This document shows, piece by piece, positions 44,458 through 54,521 of a DNA stretch of 64,000 bases (position 1 is the first letter of the stretch; the number at the start of each line of letters is the position of its first letter). The notes beneath the pieces are model-generated. The model worked only from the letters and a program-made list of their open reading frames with translations. It was not told where the DNA came from and did not search any database. Origin of the DNA: Inquilinus limosus_F (GTDB lineage Bacteria; Pseudomonadota; Alphaproteobacteria; DSM-16000; Inquilinaceae); the NCBI RefSeq assembly GCF_051487185.1, contig NZ_JAHVDK010000001.1, positions 124,001 to 188,000 on the forward strand. Reading direction: 5' to 3'. The position numbers and the translations under genes were made by a program.

Positions 44458-45360
44458 ATGCGGCGCCTCCTCGACAGCGACCTCGCCTGGCGCTTCAGCC
44501 GCTCCCCGCTCGCCATCCTCGCCCTGCTGATCACGCTGCTGATGGCCGCGGGGGCGGTGCTGGCTCCGCTGATCGCGCCGCAGGATCCGTTCGACCCGGC
44601 CAGCCTCGACCTGATGAACTCGCTGATCCCGCCGGCCTTCGAGGCGCAGGGCGACCCGCAATTCCCGCTCGGCACCGACGACCAGGGCCGCGACCTGTTC
44701 TCGGCCATCCTCTACGGCACCCGGATCTCGCTCATGGTCGGCTTCGCCGGGGTGGCTCTCGCCATGCTGATCGGCGTCACCCTCGGCCTCATCGCCGGCT
44801 ATCACGGCGGCTGGCTGGGCGCCGTGATCATGCGCGTCGCCGACGTGCAGCTGACCTTCCCGGCGATCCTGATCGCGCTGCTGATCAACGGCATCGCCCT
44901 CGCGCTCGTCGGCAAGGGCGGCGGCACCGACGTGCAGATCGGGGTCATCGTCGTCGCCATCGGCCTGTCCTACTGGGTGCAGTACGCCCGCACCGTGCGC
45001 GGCTCCACCCTGGTCGAGTCCCGCAAGGAATACGTCCAGGCGGCGCGGCTGATCGGCCTGTCCGACTGGACCATCATGTTCCGCCACGTGCTGCCCAACG
45101 TGACGGGCCCGGTGCTGGTGATCGCCACCATCAACCTGGCGCTGGCGATCATCACCGAGGCGACGCTGTCCTTCCTCGGCGTCGGGGTGCCGTCGACCTC
45201 GCCCTCGCTCGGCACGCTGATCAACATCGGCAACCGCTTCCTGTTCTCCGGCGAGTGGTGGATCACGATCTTCCCCGGCGCGGCGCTGGCGGTGCTGGCG
45301 CTGTCGGTCAACCTGCTGGGCGACTGGCTGCGCGACGCCCTCAACCCGAAGCTGCGGTGA
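44458..45360 (+). CDS. Dipeptide-type ABC transporter permease, DppC-like
   Basis: A 300-residue inner-membrane permease. It has the DppC-type features: a first membrane segment, then FPLGTDDQGRDLFSAILYGT followed by RISLMVGFAGV, and the EAA loop ESRKEYVQAARLIGLSDW. Paired with the DppB-like subunit; five bases separate it from the first ATPase gene. Confidence 0.95.
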   Translation: MRRLLDSDLAWRFSRSPLAILALLITLLMAAGAVLAPLIAPQDPFDPASLDLMNSLIPPAFEAQGDPQFPLGTDDQGRDLFSAILYGTRISLMVGFAGVALAMLIGVTLGLIAGYHGGWLGAVIMRVADVQLTFPAILIALLINGIALALVGKGGGTDVQIGVIVVAIGLSYWVQYARTVRGSTLVESRKEYVQAARLIGLSDWTIMFRHVLPNVTGPVLVIATINLALAIITEATLSFLGVGVPSTSPSLGTLINIGNRFLFSGEWWITIFPGAALAVLALSVNLLGDWLRDALNPKLR

Positions 45361-45365
45361 GGGCC

Positions 45366-46352
45366 ATGCCAAGTATTGAAACGACGCCGACCCTCAGCGT
45401 CCGCGACCTCAAGGTCCAGTTCCGCACCCGGCGCGGCCTTCTGACCGCGATCGACGGCGTCTCCTTCGACATCGCGCCCGGCGAGGTGCTGGGCGTGGTC
45501 GGCGAATCCGGCGCCGGCAAGTCGATCACCGGCACTGCCGTGATCGGGCTGATCGACCCGCCCGGCCGCATCGCCGGCGGCGAGATCCGCCTGAAGGGCG
45601 AGCGCATCGACAATCTCAGGCCCGAGGCGATGCGGCGGATCCGCGGCCGGCGGATCGGCATGATCTTCCAGGACCCGTTGACCAGCCTGAACCCGCTCTA
45701 CACCGTCGGCCGGCAGCTGACCGAGACCATCAGCACCCACTTGCCGCTCGGCCGCGACGCCGCGCGGCGCCGCGCTGTGGCGCTGCTGGAGGAGGTCGGC
45801 ATCCCGGCGGCGGCGGAGCGGATCGACAGCTACCCGCACGAGTTCTCCGGCGGCATGCGCCAGCGCGTGGTCATCGCCCTGGCTCTGGCGGCGGAGCCGG
45901 AGCTGGTGATCGCGGACGAGCCGACCACGGCGCTCGACGTCTCGGTCCAGGCCCAGGTGATCGCGGTGCTGAAGCGGCTGTGCCGGGAGCGCGGCACGGC
46001 GGTGATGCTGATCACCCACGACATGGGCGTGATCGCCGAGACCGCCGACCGGGTGGCGGTGATGTATGCCGGCCGGATCGCCGAGATCGGCCCGGTGCGC
46101 ACCGTGGTCAAGCAGCCGCACCACCCCTACACCCGCGGGCTGATGGGCTCGATCCCGACGGTCGCGACCGACGCGGAGCGGCTGCAGCAGATCCCGGGCG
46201 CCATGCCGCGGCTGGACGCGATCCCGGCCGGCTGCGCCTTCCATCCGCGCTGCGCCGTCTGCTTCGACCGCTGCCGGCAGGACCGGCCGGACCTGATGTC
46301 GGCCGGGCAGGGGGCGGCGGCCTGCTGGCTGGCCGAGGGAGCGCGCGCATGA
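45366..46352 (+). CDS. Dipeptide-type ABC transporter ATPase, DppD-like
   Basis: A 328-residue ATPase. Walker A is GESGAGKSI, signature EFSGGMRQRVVIALAL, Walker B LVIADEPTTALDV and switch LITHDMGV. The C-terminal oligopeptide extension has GCAFHPRC followed by further cysteines, which in this family may hold an iron-sulfur cluster. It overlaps the next ATPase gene by four bases. Confidence 0.95.
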   Translation: MPSIETTPTLSVRDLKVQFRTRRGLLTAIDGVSFDIAPGEVLGVVGESGAGKSITGTAVIGLIDPPGRIAGGEIRLKGERIDNLRPEAMRRIRGRRIGMIFQDPLTSLNPLYTVGRQLTETISTHLPLGRDAARRRAVALLEEVGIPAAAERIDSYPHEFSGGMRQRVVIALALAAEPELVIADEPTTALDVSVQAQVIAVLKRLCRERGTAVMLITHDMGVIAETADRVAVMYAGRIAEIGPVRTVVKQPHHPYTRGLMGSIPTVATDAERLQQIPGAMPRLDAIPAGCAFHPRCAVCFDRCRQDRPDLMSAGQGAAACWLAEGARA

Positions 46353-47377
46353 CGACGAAGGCTCTGGTCGAGGCGGTGGGCTTGAGCCGGCGGTTCGACC
46401 TGTCCAAGCCCTGGCTGGCGCGGCTGCTGGACCGTTCGCCGCGACTGACGCTGAAGGCGGTGCAGGATGTCAGCTTCAGCATCGCCCGCGGCGAGACCCT
46501 GGCCCTGGTCGGCGAATCCGGCTCCGGCAAATCGACCATCGCCCGCATGGCGGTGGGGCTGCTGCCGCCCAGCGACGGCGCGGTGCTGATCGACGGCATC
46601 GACCTGTCGGACCCGACCAAGAAGCCGCAGCTGCAGAAGCTGCGGCGGCGGATCCAAATGATCTTCCAGGACCCCTATGCCAGCCTGAACCCGCGCTGGC
46701 GGGTCGACCGCATCGTGGCGGAACCGATCCGCGCCTTCGGCCTGGCCTCGTCCCCGGTCGAGACGGCAGAGAAGGTGGCGGAGCTGCTGCGGCGGGTCGG
46801 GCTCGACCCGCGCGACGGGCGCAAGTTCCCGCACGAATTCTCCGGCGGCCAGCGCCAGCGTATCTGCATCGCCCGGGCCTTGGCGTCGGAGCCGGAATTC
46901 ATCGTCTGCGACGAGCCGACCTCGGCGCTCGACGTCTCGGTCCAGGCCCAGATCCTGAACCTGATGCGCGACCTGCAGGATCAGTTCGGCCTGACCTATC
47001 TGTTCATCAGCCACAATCTGGCCGTGGTCCGGCACATGGCCAGCCGGATCGGCGTGGTCTATCTCGGCCGGATGGTCGAGCTGGCGCCGGCCCGGTCGCT
47101 GTTCCGGGCGCCGCGGCACCCCTACACCCGCATGCTGCTGGACGCCCTGCCGGACCTGGAGATGACCGGCCGGCCGCGCAAGATGGTGGAGGGCGAGATC
47201 CCGAGCCCGATCGACCCGCCGCCGGGCTGCCCGTTCCATCCGCGCTGCCCGCTGGCGAGTGACCGCTGCCGGCGCGAGGTGCCGCGGCCGCTCGCCGCCG
47301 GCGACGCCCTGGTCGCCTGCCATGCGGTGGAGGAGGGGCGGGACCAGGTGGCGGCGCCCATGCGCATGCGGGTATAG
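46349..47377 (+). CDS. Dipeptide-type ABC transporter ATPase, DppF-like
   Basis: A 342-residue ATPase forming a heterodimer with the DppD-like one. Walker A is GESGSGKST, signature EFSGGQRQRICIARAL, Walker B FIVCDEPTSALDV, and the C-terminal extension has GCPFHPRCPLASDRC. The N-terminal RFDLSKPWLARLLDRSPRL insert before the first strand is longer than in DppF of enterobacteria. The ATGA overlap fixes the start. It ends the operon. Confidence 0.95.
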   Translation: MTTKALVEAVGLSRRFDLSKPWLARLLDRSPRLTLKAVQDVSFSIARGETLALVGESGSGKSTIARMAVGLLPPSDGAVLIDGIDLSDPTKKPQLQKLRRRIQMIFQDPYASLNPRWRVDRIVAEPIRAFGLASSPVETAEKVAELLRRVGLDPRDGRKFPHEFSGGQRQRICIARALASEPEFIVCDEPTSALDVSVQAQILNLMRDLQDQFGLTYLFISHNLAVVRHMASRIGVVYLGRMVELAPARSLFRAPRHPYTRMLLDALPDLEMTGRPRKMVEGEIPSPIDPPPGCPFHPRCPLASDRCRREVPRPLAAGDALVACHAVEEGRDQVAAPMRMRV

Positions 47378-47473
47378 ACCCCGCCCGCCGCCCAGAAGCC
47401 GATCGCGAATCGCCTCTTTGCCGCCGCGATCTCCGGCTTGAGATAGGGCGGAAGGAACGGGGGACATCCGCAA

Positions 47474-48244
47474 ATGAGATTCCTGATGAGTGCCCTGGCG
47501 GCCGGCATGGTCGCGGCCGGCAGCCTGTCGCCGGCGCTGGCGGAGACCAAGACGGTCCTGTGCCCGGAGGTCGACCGGATGCTGGACGACGACATGCCGC
47601 TCGCCGTCCTGGTCGAGGCGGCGCTGAATTCGTCCTACACCATCGCCAAGGACACCGATGAGGGGGTGGAATGCCAGTGGCCGGTCCAGGCGCTGGCCTA
47701 TGACGGTTTCGACCTGCTGGTCATGGCCCGGGGCCGCGTCGGCGGCATGGGGCATGGCGAGGCCGCGCGGCTTTCGGCCTATATCCTGCGGCCCGATCCC
47801 TCACGCCCGGCCCTCGACGGACCCGGCCTCGTCACCGCCATTCCGGACTTCGCCGATGTTGGGACCTACGGCAATCCCGGAGAGCTGACGGCCGTCAGGT
47901 TCGGAGGCCGCGACGGCTTCGTGATCCAGAGCCTGGCGGTCTATCAGGGCTTCTCCTTCACCGACATCAACCTGTACCTGCTCGACCGCGACCGGATCGC
48001 CGCAGCCGAGCCGCTGCGTATCGGCGCCAGCAACGGCGGGGCGGTGGAGCAGCAGGCGGAGATCGTCGAGGCCAAGGGGAGCTATGCGCTCGACAAGCCC
48101 GTTGCCGGCCGCATGACGCTGAGCTTCGCCGTCGCCAATAAGGGCCGGAAGCGCAGCGAGCAGGCGGTGGCCCGCCTCGAGGGCACGAAATGGGTCATCG
48201 AGTCCGGCGCCCTGCCGCCGGAGCTGGACGAGATCGGGCAGTAG
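47474..48244 (+). CDS. Hypothetical secreted protein
   Basis: A 256-residue protein with a signal peptide (MRFLMSALAAGMVAAGSLSP, then ALA) and a mature part beginning ETKTVLCPEVDRMLDDDMPL. It contains one or two cysteines and no known motif. It lies 96 bases after the importer operon in the same direction but without clear linkage. Function unknown. Confidence 0.72.
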   Translation: MRFLMSALAAGMVAAGSLSPALAETKTVLCPEVDRMLDDDMPLAVLVEAALNSSYTIAKDTDEGVECQWPVQALAYDGFDLLVMARGRVGGMGHGEAARLSAYILRPDPSRPALDGPGLVTAIPDFADVGTYGNPGELTAVRFGGRDGFVIQSLAVYQGFSFTDINLYLLDRDRIAAAEPLRIGASNGGAVEQQAEIVEAKGSYALDKPVAGRMTLSFAVANKGRKRSEQAVARLEGTKWVIESGALPPELDEIGQ

Positions 48245-48304
48245 GCGCGGGCCGGGGCCGTTTCCTCCCGCAGGCGCGCGGACGCGCGCAGGCCCCTCCC
48301 CCTG

Positions 48305-48329
48305 CCCCCCTCCCGCAAGGCGAGGGGGG
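48305..48329. repeat. Degenerate family 2 repeat / C-rich hairpin
   Basis: CCCCCCTC and GAGGGGGG form an eight-base-pair stem around CCGCAAGGC, inside a C-rich stretch (48290-48330) similar to the CTCTCCC-type repeats at 51 and 53 kb. It lies between convergent genes and may help end transcription. Confidence 0.45.
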
Positions 48330-48395
48330 ACGAGAAAAGAGCCAACGAGACGATGTGACTCCGGTCGGGCAAGGGAGGGAGGGTGGAAGGCTACG

Positions 48396-49301
48396 TCACC
48401 CCGTGTCCGGCGGCTCGGGCGGGTCGTCCACCGGCGGCAGGTCCATCGTCGCCAGGAATTGGTCCGACTCCGCGACCCAGCGCTCCGCCTCCTCCGGCGG
48501 CAGGCCGAACCGCGGGCACAGCCGGGCCACGGCGTCCACCGCCGGGCAGCTGTCGGCGATCTCCACCAGCTCCGGCAGGTCCATCTGCCCGGCCATCTCG
48601 AAGACGCGGCGGTCGCATTCCGCCTCGTCCTCGGTCCCGGCCCGGATCGCGGCGCCCAGCGCCATGATGACTCGCAGCCGGCGCCGGATCCTGCCCTGGT
48701 CCACGGCCTCGGCCTGGACCGGGGCGGCGGCCGCGTCGTCCGGCGGCGCGAAGCCCAGCTCCGCCAGCGCCGCATCCGCGGCCGCGAGCCAGCGCCCCGT
48801 CTCCTCCGGCAGCCCGAAGGTCCGGCACAGCCGGGCCACGGCCACCGGCGGCGGGCAGGTCTCGACCAGCTCCGCCAGCTCCGGCCGCTCCAGCCGTTCG
48901 CCGATCTCGCCGAAGAGCCGGCTGGCCTCTGCCTCTTCGTCCTCGGTCTCGGCGCCGTCATAGGCTGCAGCGCCCATGGCCAGCCTCACCCGCAGCTCGG
49001 ACGATAGCTTGTCGGCCGTCTCGACCGATCGGGCCGCGACCTTCTGCGGATGCTCCTCGGGCGGGCGGGAGAACCTGTCCTCCAGCAGCAGGGTCAGCCG
49101 CAGCGACCGGGTGATGACGGCGATGCGCTGACAATAGTCGACGCCGGACTGCGGCGCCTCCACCGCCTCGATGCGCGTCGCCTCCATCACCTCCATCTGG
49201 ATCTCGGCCGCCCGGGCCAGCAGGCGCAGATGCCGCGCCGCCCGCTCCTCCGCGGAAGCGGCCGCCGGCTCCATGCCCTGATCGGTCTGCGCCTTGTTCA
49301 T
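48396..49301 (-). CDS. Uncharacterised protein with internal duplication, LexA-like box at its start
   Basis: A 301-residue cytoplasmic, acidic, mostly helical protein. Two related units follow one another at residues about 103-189 and 209-293: each has LRVxxAxGAA, then PELxELxxxCP, VARLCxxFGLP, EEAxRW-like and xPPxD. A third, weaker segment is at 55-80 (YCQRIAVITRSLRLTLLLED). ATG at 49301 was chosen over ATG 49313 and TTG 49319 because a GAAC-N7-GAAC box occupies 49303-49317. No known domain and no partners; possibly damage-inducible. Confidence 0.7.
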   Translation of the reverse strand: MNKAQTDQGMEPAAASAEERAARHLRLLARAAEIQMEVMEATRIEAVEAPQSGVDYCQRIAVITRSLRLTLLLEDRFSRPPEEHPQKVAARSVETADKLSSELRVRLAMGAAAYDGAETEDEEAEASRLFGEIGERLERPELAELVETCPPPVAVARLCRTFGLPEETGRWLAAADAALAELGFAPPDDAAAAPVQAEAVDQGRIRRRLRVIMALGAAIRAGTEDEAECDRRVFEMAGQMDLPELVEIADSCPAVDAVARLCPRFGLPPEEAERWVAESDQFLATMDLPPVDDPPEPPDTG

Positions 49302-49319
49302 GGAACATATCATGAACAA
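49294..49319. promoter_or_regulatory. LexA-like box within a 9-8-9 inverted repeat
   Basis: GAACATATCATGAAC at 49303-49317 fits the alphaproteobacterial SOS box (GTTC-N7-GTTC on the other strand). It sits inside the inverted repeat TTGTTCATG-N8-CATGAACAA. It abuts the start of the duplicated-domain gene, so a bound repressor would block it. Confidence 0.45.
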
Positions 49320-49399
49320 AAACGCAAGTTAGCACAACTGCACATTGTGTTTACCCATGCGGCCGCCTCGCTTGACTCCCAATACCTGCTCAGATAATA

Positions 49400-49413
49400 A
49401 CTGACCAGTCAGT
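49400..49413. promoter_or_regulatory. Candidate TetR operator
   Basis: ACTGAC-CA-GTCAGT is an inverted repeat 27 bases before the TetR-family start, with further TGAC/GTCA half-sites beside it (GTCAGTCATTA). Such sites are typical for autorepression by TetR regulators of efflux operons. Confidence 0.55.
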
Positions 49414-49439
49414 CATTAACGAGGGCGAGCGGACCGGTC

Positions 49440-50066
49440 ATGGCGCAGGCGGCGAGGAAGCGGCGCAAGGAGGCGCGGCCGGCGGAACTGCTGGAGGCCG
49501 CCTTCGCCCTGTTCGTGGAGCGCGGCTTCGCCGCCACGCGGATGGAGGACATCGCCGCCCGCGCCGGGGTCAGCAAGGGCACGGTCTATCTCTACTTCCC
49601 CAGCAAGCAGGCGGTGTTCGAGGCGCTGGTGCGCCAGGCGGTGCTGCCCAATGTCGAACGGCTGATCGGCGAGACGGCGCAGCCGGGGATGCCGGTGCCG
49701 GAGATCCTGGCCCGGCTGCTGCGCGCCATCATGCGCACCGTGGCCGGGTCGCCGCTGCGGCAGTTCCCCCGCCTGATCATCGCCGAAGCCCCGCAGTTTC
49801 CCGAGCTGGCGCAGTTCTGGCGGGCGACGGTGATCGACCGGATGCTGGGCACCGTCGTCGGGCTGATCGAACGCGGCATTGCCGCCGGCGAGATCCGGCC
49901 GGTCGATCCGGCAGATGCGGGCAGGCTGCTGATCGCGCCGCTGCTGATGGCGGTGATCTGGGGCAGCACCTTCGTGCGCGAGGACGAGAGCTTCGATCTC
50001 GGCGTCTTCATCGACCGGCACCTCGACATCTATCTGCGCGGCATCGCGGCGGAGAAACGGTCGTGA
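49440..50066 (+). CDS. TetR-family repressor of the adjoining efflux operon
   Basis: A 208-residue regulator with the TetR helix-turn-helix: FVERGFAATRMEDIAARAGV followed by SKGTVYLYFPSKQAVFEALV at residues about 24-63. The C-terminal domain resembles CecR/YbiH-like repressors (AIMRTVAGSPLRQFPRLIIAEAP). The stop overlaps the GTG start of the membrane fusion protein gene, making it the first gene of the ybhGFSR-type operon, as in enterobacteria. Confidence 0.93.
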   Translation: MAQAARKRRKEARPAELLEAAFALFVERGFAATRMEDIAARAGVSKGTVYLYFPSKQAVFEALVRQAVLPNVERLIGETAQPGMPVPEILARLLRAIMRTVAGSPLRQFPRLIIAEAPQFPELAQFWRATVIDRMLGTVVGLIERGIAAGEIRPVDPADAGRLLIAPLLMAVIWGSTFVREDESFDLGVFIDRHLDIYLRGIAAEKRS

Positions 50067-51067
50067 AAACCCTTATCCGCATCGCCGTCCTCCTCCTGCT
50101 CGCGGCCGCCGTCGCCGCCGGCTGGTGGTTCGACCTGCCCGGCCGGCTGGGCTGGGGCAAGACGCAGGACGGCACGCTGACGCTCTACGGCAATGTCGAC
50201 ATCCGCCAGGCGGAGCTGGGCTTCCGCGTCTCCGGCCGGCTGGTCGAGATGAAGCTGGAGGAGGGCGAGGCGGTGACCGCCGGCGCGGTGCTGGCGCGGC
50301 TGGACGACCGGCCGTTCCAGGACAGCGTCGCGGCGGCCCGGGCCAATGTCGCGGCGCGCCAGGCGGATCTCGACAAGCTGATCGCCGGCCCGCGCGCCGC
50401 CGAGATCGCCCAGGCCCGCGCCACGGTGGCGGAGCGCGAGGCCGATCTCGCCAATGCCAGGCTGGCCTTCGATCGCACGCAGGAGCTGCGCCAGAGGGGC
50501 AACGCGCCGCAATCGGCGCTGGACCAAGCCCAGGCCGACCGCGACATGGCCCAGGCCCGGCTCGAGTTGTCGCGGCAGGCCCTGGAGCTGCTGCTGGAGG
50601 GCAACCGGGTCGAGGACATCGCCGCCGGCCGCGCCGCCCTGGCCGCCGCCCAGGCCGAGCTCGCCTCCGCCGAGACCTCGCTGGCCGACGCCACGCTGGA
50701 GGCGCCGGCCGACGGCATCATCCTGTCGCGGGTGGCGGAGCCGGGCGCGATCATGTCGGAGAGCAGCGTCGCCTATGTGCTGTCGCTGACCAGGCCGGTC
50801 TGGATCCGCGCCTATGTCGCCGAACCCGATCTCGGCCGGGTCCATCCGGGGCTGATGGTCGAGGTGGTCACCGACACCCGGCCGGACCGGCCCTATCGCG
50901 GCCGCGTCGGCTTCGTCTCGCCGGTCTCGGAGTTCACGCCGAAGACGGTGCAGACGCCGGAGCTACGCACCGACCTGGTCTACCGCCTGCGCATCATCGT
51001 CGACGACGCCGACGAGGGGCTGCGCCAGGGCATGCCGGTGACGGTGCGCGTGCCGAAGGAGGGGTGA
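50063..51067 (+). CDS. HlyD-family membrane fusion protein, YbhG-like
   Basis: A 334-residue periplasmic adaptor with an N-terminal anchor (IAVLLLLAAAVAAGWWF), a biotinyl-lipoyl-like part (GNVDIRQAELGFRVSGRL), a long coiled coil at about 80-210 with heptads rich in A, R, E and Q, and the second lipoyl half ATLEAPADGIILSRVAEPG. It would link the inner-membrane transporter to an outer-membrane channel. The start is GTG, overlapping the TetR stop. Confidence 0.93.
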   Translation: MKTLIRIAVLLLLAAAVAAGWWFDLPGRLGWGKTQDGTLTLYGNVDIRQAELGFRVSGRLVEMKLEEGEAVTAGAVLARLDDRPFQDSVAAARANVAARQADLDKLIAGPRAAEIAQARATVAEREADLANARLAFDRTQELRQRGNAPQSALDQAQADRDMAQARLELSRQALELLLEGNRVEDIAAGRAALAAAQAELASAETSLADATLEAPADGIILSRVAEPGAIMSESSVAYVLSLTRPVWIRAYVAEPDLGRVHPGLMVEVVTDTRPDRPYRGRVGFVSPVSEFTPKTVQTPELRTDLVYRLRIIVDDADEGLRQGMPVTVRVPKEG

Positions 51068-51120
51068 GATGGCTGCTGCTCCCGACGCGGTTGTCGAGCC
51101 AGGAGGACGGGCCGGAGCCG

Positions 51121-51250
51121 CCCCCTCACCCGAAATCGCTGATGCGATTTCGACCTCTCCCCAAGGAGAGGTGAAGGGGCTGCGCATCAAATCCCTCTCC
51201 TTGGGGAGAGGGAGGGGCCCGACGCCGAAGGCGGCGGGAGGGTGAGGGGG
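51121..51250. repeat. Family 2 palindromic repeat, copy A, in the efflux operon
   Basis: Outer arms CCCCCTCACCC and GGGTGAGGGGG enclose inner pairs CGAAATCGC/GCGATTTCG, CCTCTCC/GGAGAGG and CCCTCTCC/GGAGAGGG. It fills the 197-base gap between the fusion protein and ATPase genes. A related element is at 53040. Confidence 0.8.
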
Positions 51251-51264
51251 AAACGGTCGCGCCG

Positions 51265-53016
<1,752 letters not shown>

Positions 53017-53039
53017 TGGAACGGTCGACCTTCATTGCG

Positions 53040-53174
53040 TTGCCTCTCCCGCTTGCGGGAGAGGTCGGAGACGCGAAGCGGCTCCGGGTGAGGGCCCTTT
53101 GTCGAGGCCTGTGCCAGCCCTCACCCGGACGTCCTGGCGGACGTCCGACCTCTCCCGCCACGCGGGAGAGGCAA
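53040..53174. repeat. Family 2 palindromic repeat, copy B, in the efflux operon
   Basis: Begins TTGCCTCTCCCGC and ends GCGGGAGAGGCAA, with internal CCGGGTGAGGGC/GCCCTCACCCGG and a small hairpin GGACGTCCTGGCGGACGTCC. It fills the gap between the ATPase and first permease genes. Confidence 0.82.
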
Positions 53175-53203
53175 AGTGAAGGGATTGCGTCACGAGGCCG
53201 TCC

Positions 53204-54367
53204 ATGACCGCCGCCGTCCACGACGCCGGCGCCGTCTCCTCCCGTCGCGACCGGCTGCGGCGCTTCGGGGCGCTGCTGGGGAAGGAGGGGCGGCAGATCC
53301 TGCGTGACCCGTCCAGCCTGCTGATCGCGGTGGTGCTGCCGGTGCTGCTGCTGTTCCTGTTCGGCTATGCCCTGTCGCTCGATGCCGACCACACCCGGAT
53401 CGGCGTGGCGGTCGAGAGCCCGGGGCCGGTGGCGCGCGACCTCGCCGCCAGCTTCCAGGCCTCGCGCTATTTCGACGCCCGGATCGGCACCGACCGGCGG
53501 CAATTCGCCGAGGATCTGGTGACCAACCGGGTCAAGGGTATCGTCGTGATCCCGGACCGCTTCGCCGCCGAGGCGGCGCGGCCGGGCGGGGCGCCGCAGA
53601 TCCAGATCCTGGTCGACGGCACCGACCCGAACACCGCGAACTTCGTCATGGCCTATGCCCAGGGCACGCTGTCGGCCTGGCGGGCGCAGCGGGCCGCCGG
53701 GACCGGCGCCGACGGAACGCCGGCGATCGATGTCGAGCAGCGCGTCTGGTTCAACCAGGAGCTGGTCAGCCGCAACACCCTGGTGCCCGGCGCCATCGCC
53801 ATCGTCATGACCATGATCGGCACCCTCCTGACCGCGCTGGTGGTGGCGCGGGAGTGGGAGCGTGGCACGATGGAGGCGATGATGGCGACGCCGGTGACGG
53901 CGGCGGAGCTCCTGGCCGGCAAGATCCTGCCCTATTTCCTGCTCGGCCTGGCCTCGCTGACCCTCTGCGCGCTCGTGGCCGTCTTCCTGTTCGGGGTGCC
54001 GTTCCGCGGCTCGGTCGGGGCGCTGTACCTGATCACCGCCGCCTTCCTGTGCCCGGCGCTGGGGCTGGGGCTGATCATCTCCTCGGCGACGAAGAACCAG
54101 TTCCTGGCGTCGCAGCTGGCGCTGGTGGCGGGGTTCCTGCCGGCCTTCCTGCTGTCGGGCTTCCTGTTCGAGATCAACTCGATGCCGCGGCCGATCCAGC
54201 TGATCACCTACATCCTGCCGGCGCGCTACTACGTGCCGGCGCTGCAGACCGTGTTCCTGGCCGGCGACATCTGGCCGCTCTATCTGCGCAACATGGCGGT
54301 GCTGCTGTTCGAGGGCGCGGTGCTGTTCGCGCTGGCGGCGCGGCTGACCCGGAAGAGGCTGGCGTGA
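53204..54367 (+). CDS. ABC-2 type exporter permease, YbhS-like
   Basis: A 387-residue permease: cytoplasmic N-terminus with LLGKEGRQILRDPSSLLIAV, one membrane segment, a large periplasmic domain to about residue 190, then five segments including IAIVMTMIGTLLTALVVAREWERGTMEAMMATPV, the ABC-2 hallmark (residues about 196-229). It partners with the next permease. The gene follows a family 2 repeat. Confidence 0.93.
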   Translation: MTAAVHDAGAVSSRRDRLRRFGALLGKEGRQILRDPSSLLIAVVLPVLLLFLFGYALSLDADHTRIGVAVESPGPVARDLAASFQASRYFDARIGTDRRQFAEDLVTNRVKGIVVIPDRFAAEAARPGGAPQIQILVDGTDPNTANFVMAYAQGTLSAWRAQRAAGTGADGTPAIDVEQRVWFNQELVSRNTLVPGAIAIVMTMIGTLLTALVVAREWERGTMEAMMATPVTAAELLAGKILPYFLLGLASLTLCALVAVFLFGVPFRGSVGALYLITAAFLCPALGLGLIISSATKNQFLASQLALVAGFLPAFLLSGFLFEINSMPRPIQLITYILPARYYVPALQTVFLAGDIWPLYLRNMAVLLFEGAVLFALAARLTRKRLA

Positions 54368-54408
54368 TGTCGGACGAGGGAAGAACAGGCTTGTCCGCCC
54401 TTCGAGAC

Positions 54409-54493
54409 CGTCATGGCGAGGCGCGCAGCGCCGTGGCCATCCAGGGGCCGGTGCCGATGGATGGCCACGCCCCTTCGGGGCTCGCCATGACGA
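54409..54493. repeat. Palindromic intergenic repeat, family 1, copy D, in the efflux operon
   Basis: Arms CCGTCATGGCGAG and CTCGCCATGACG, inner parts GGCCATCCAGGGGCC and GGATGGCC. It fills the gap between the two permease genes. Related to copies at 8321, 10472 and 36142. Confidence 0.85.
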
Positions 54494-54521
54494 TTTCGTG
54501 TGTGGCGCGGGGTGGTGTGCA

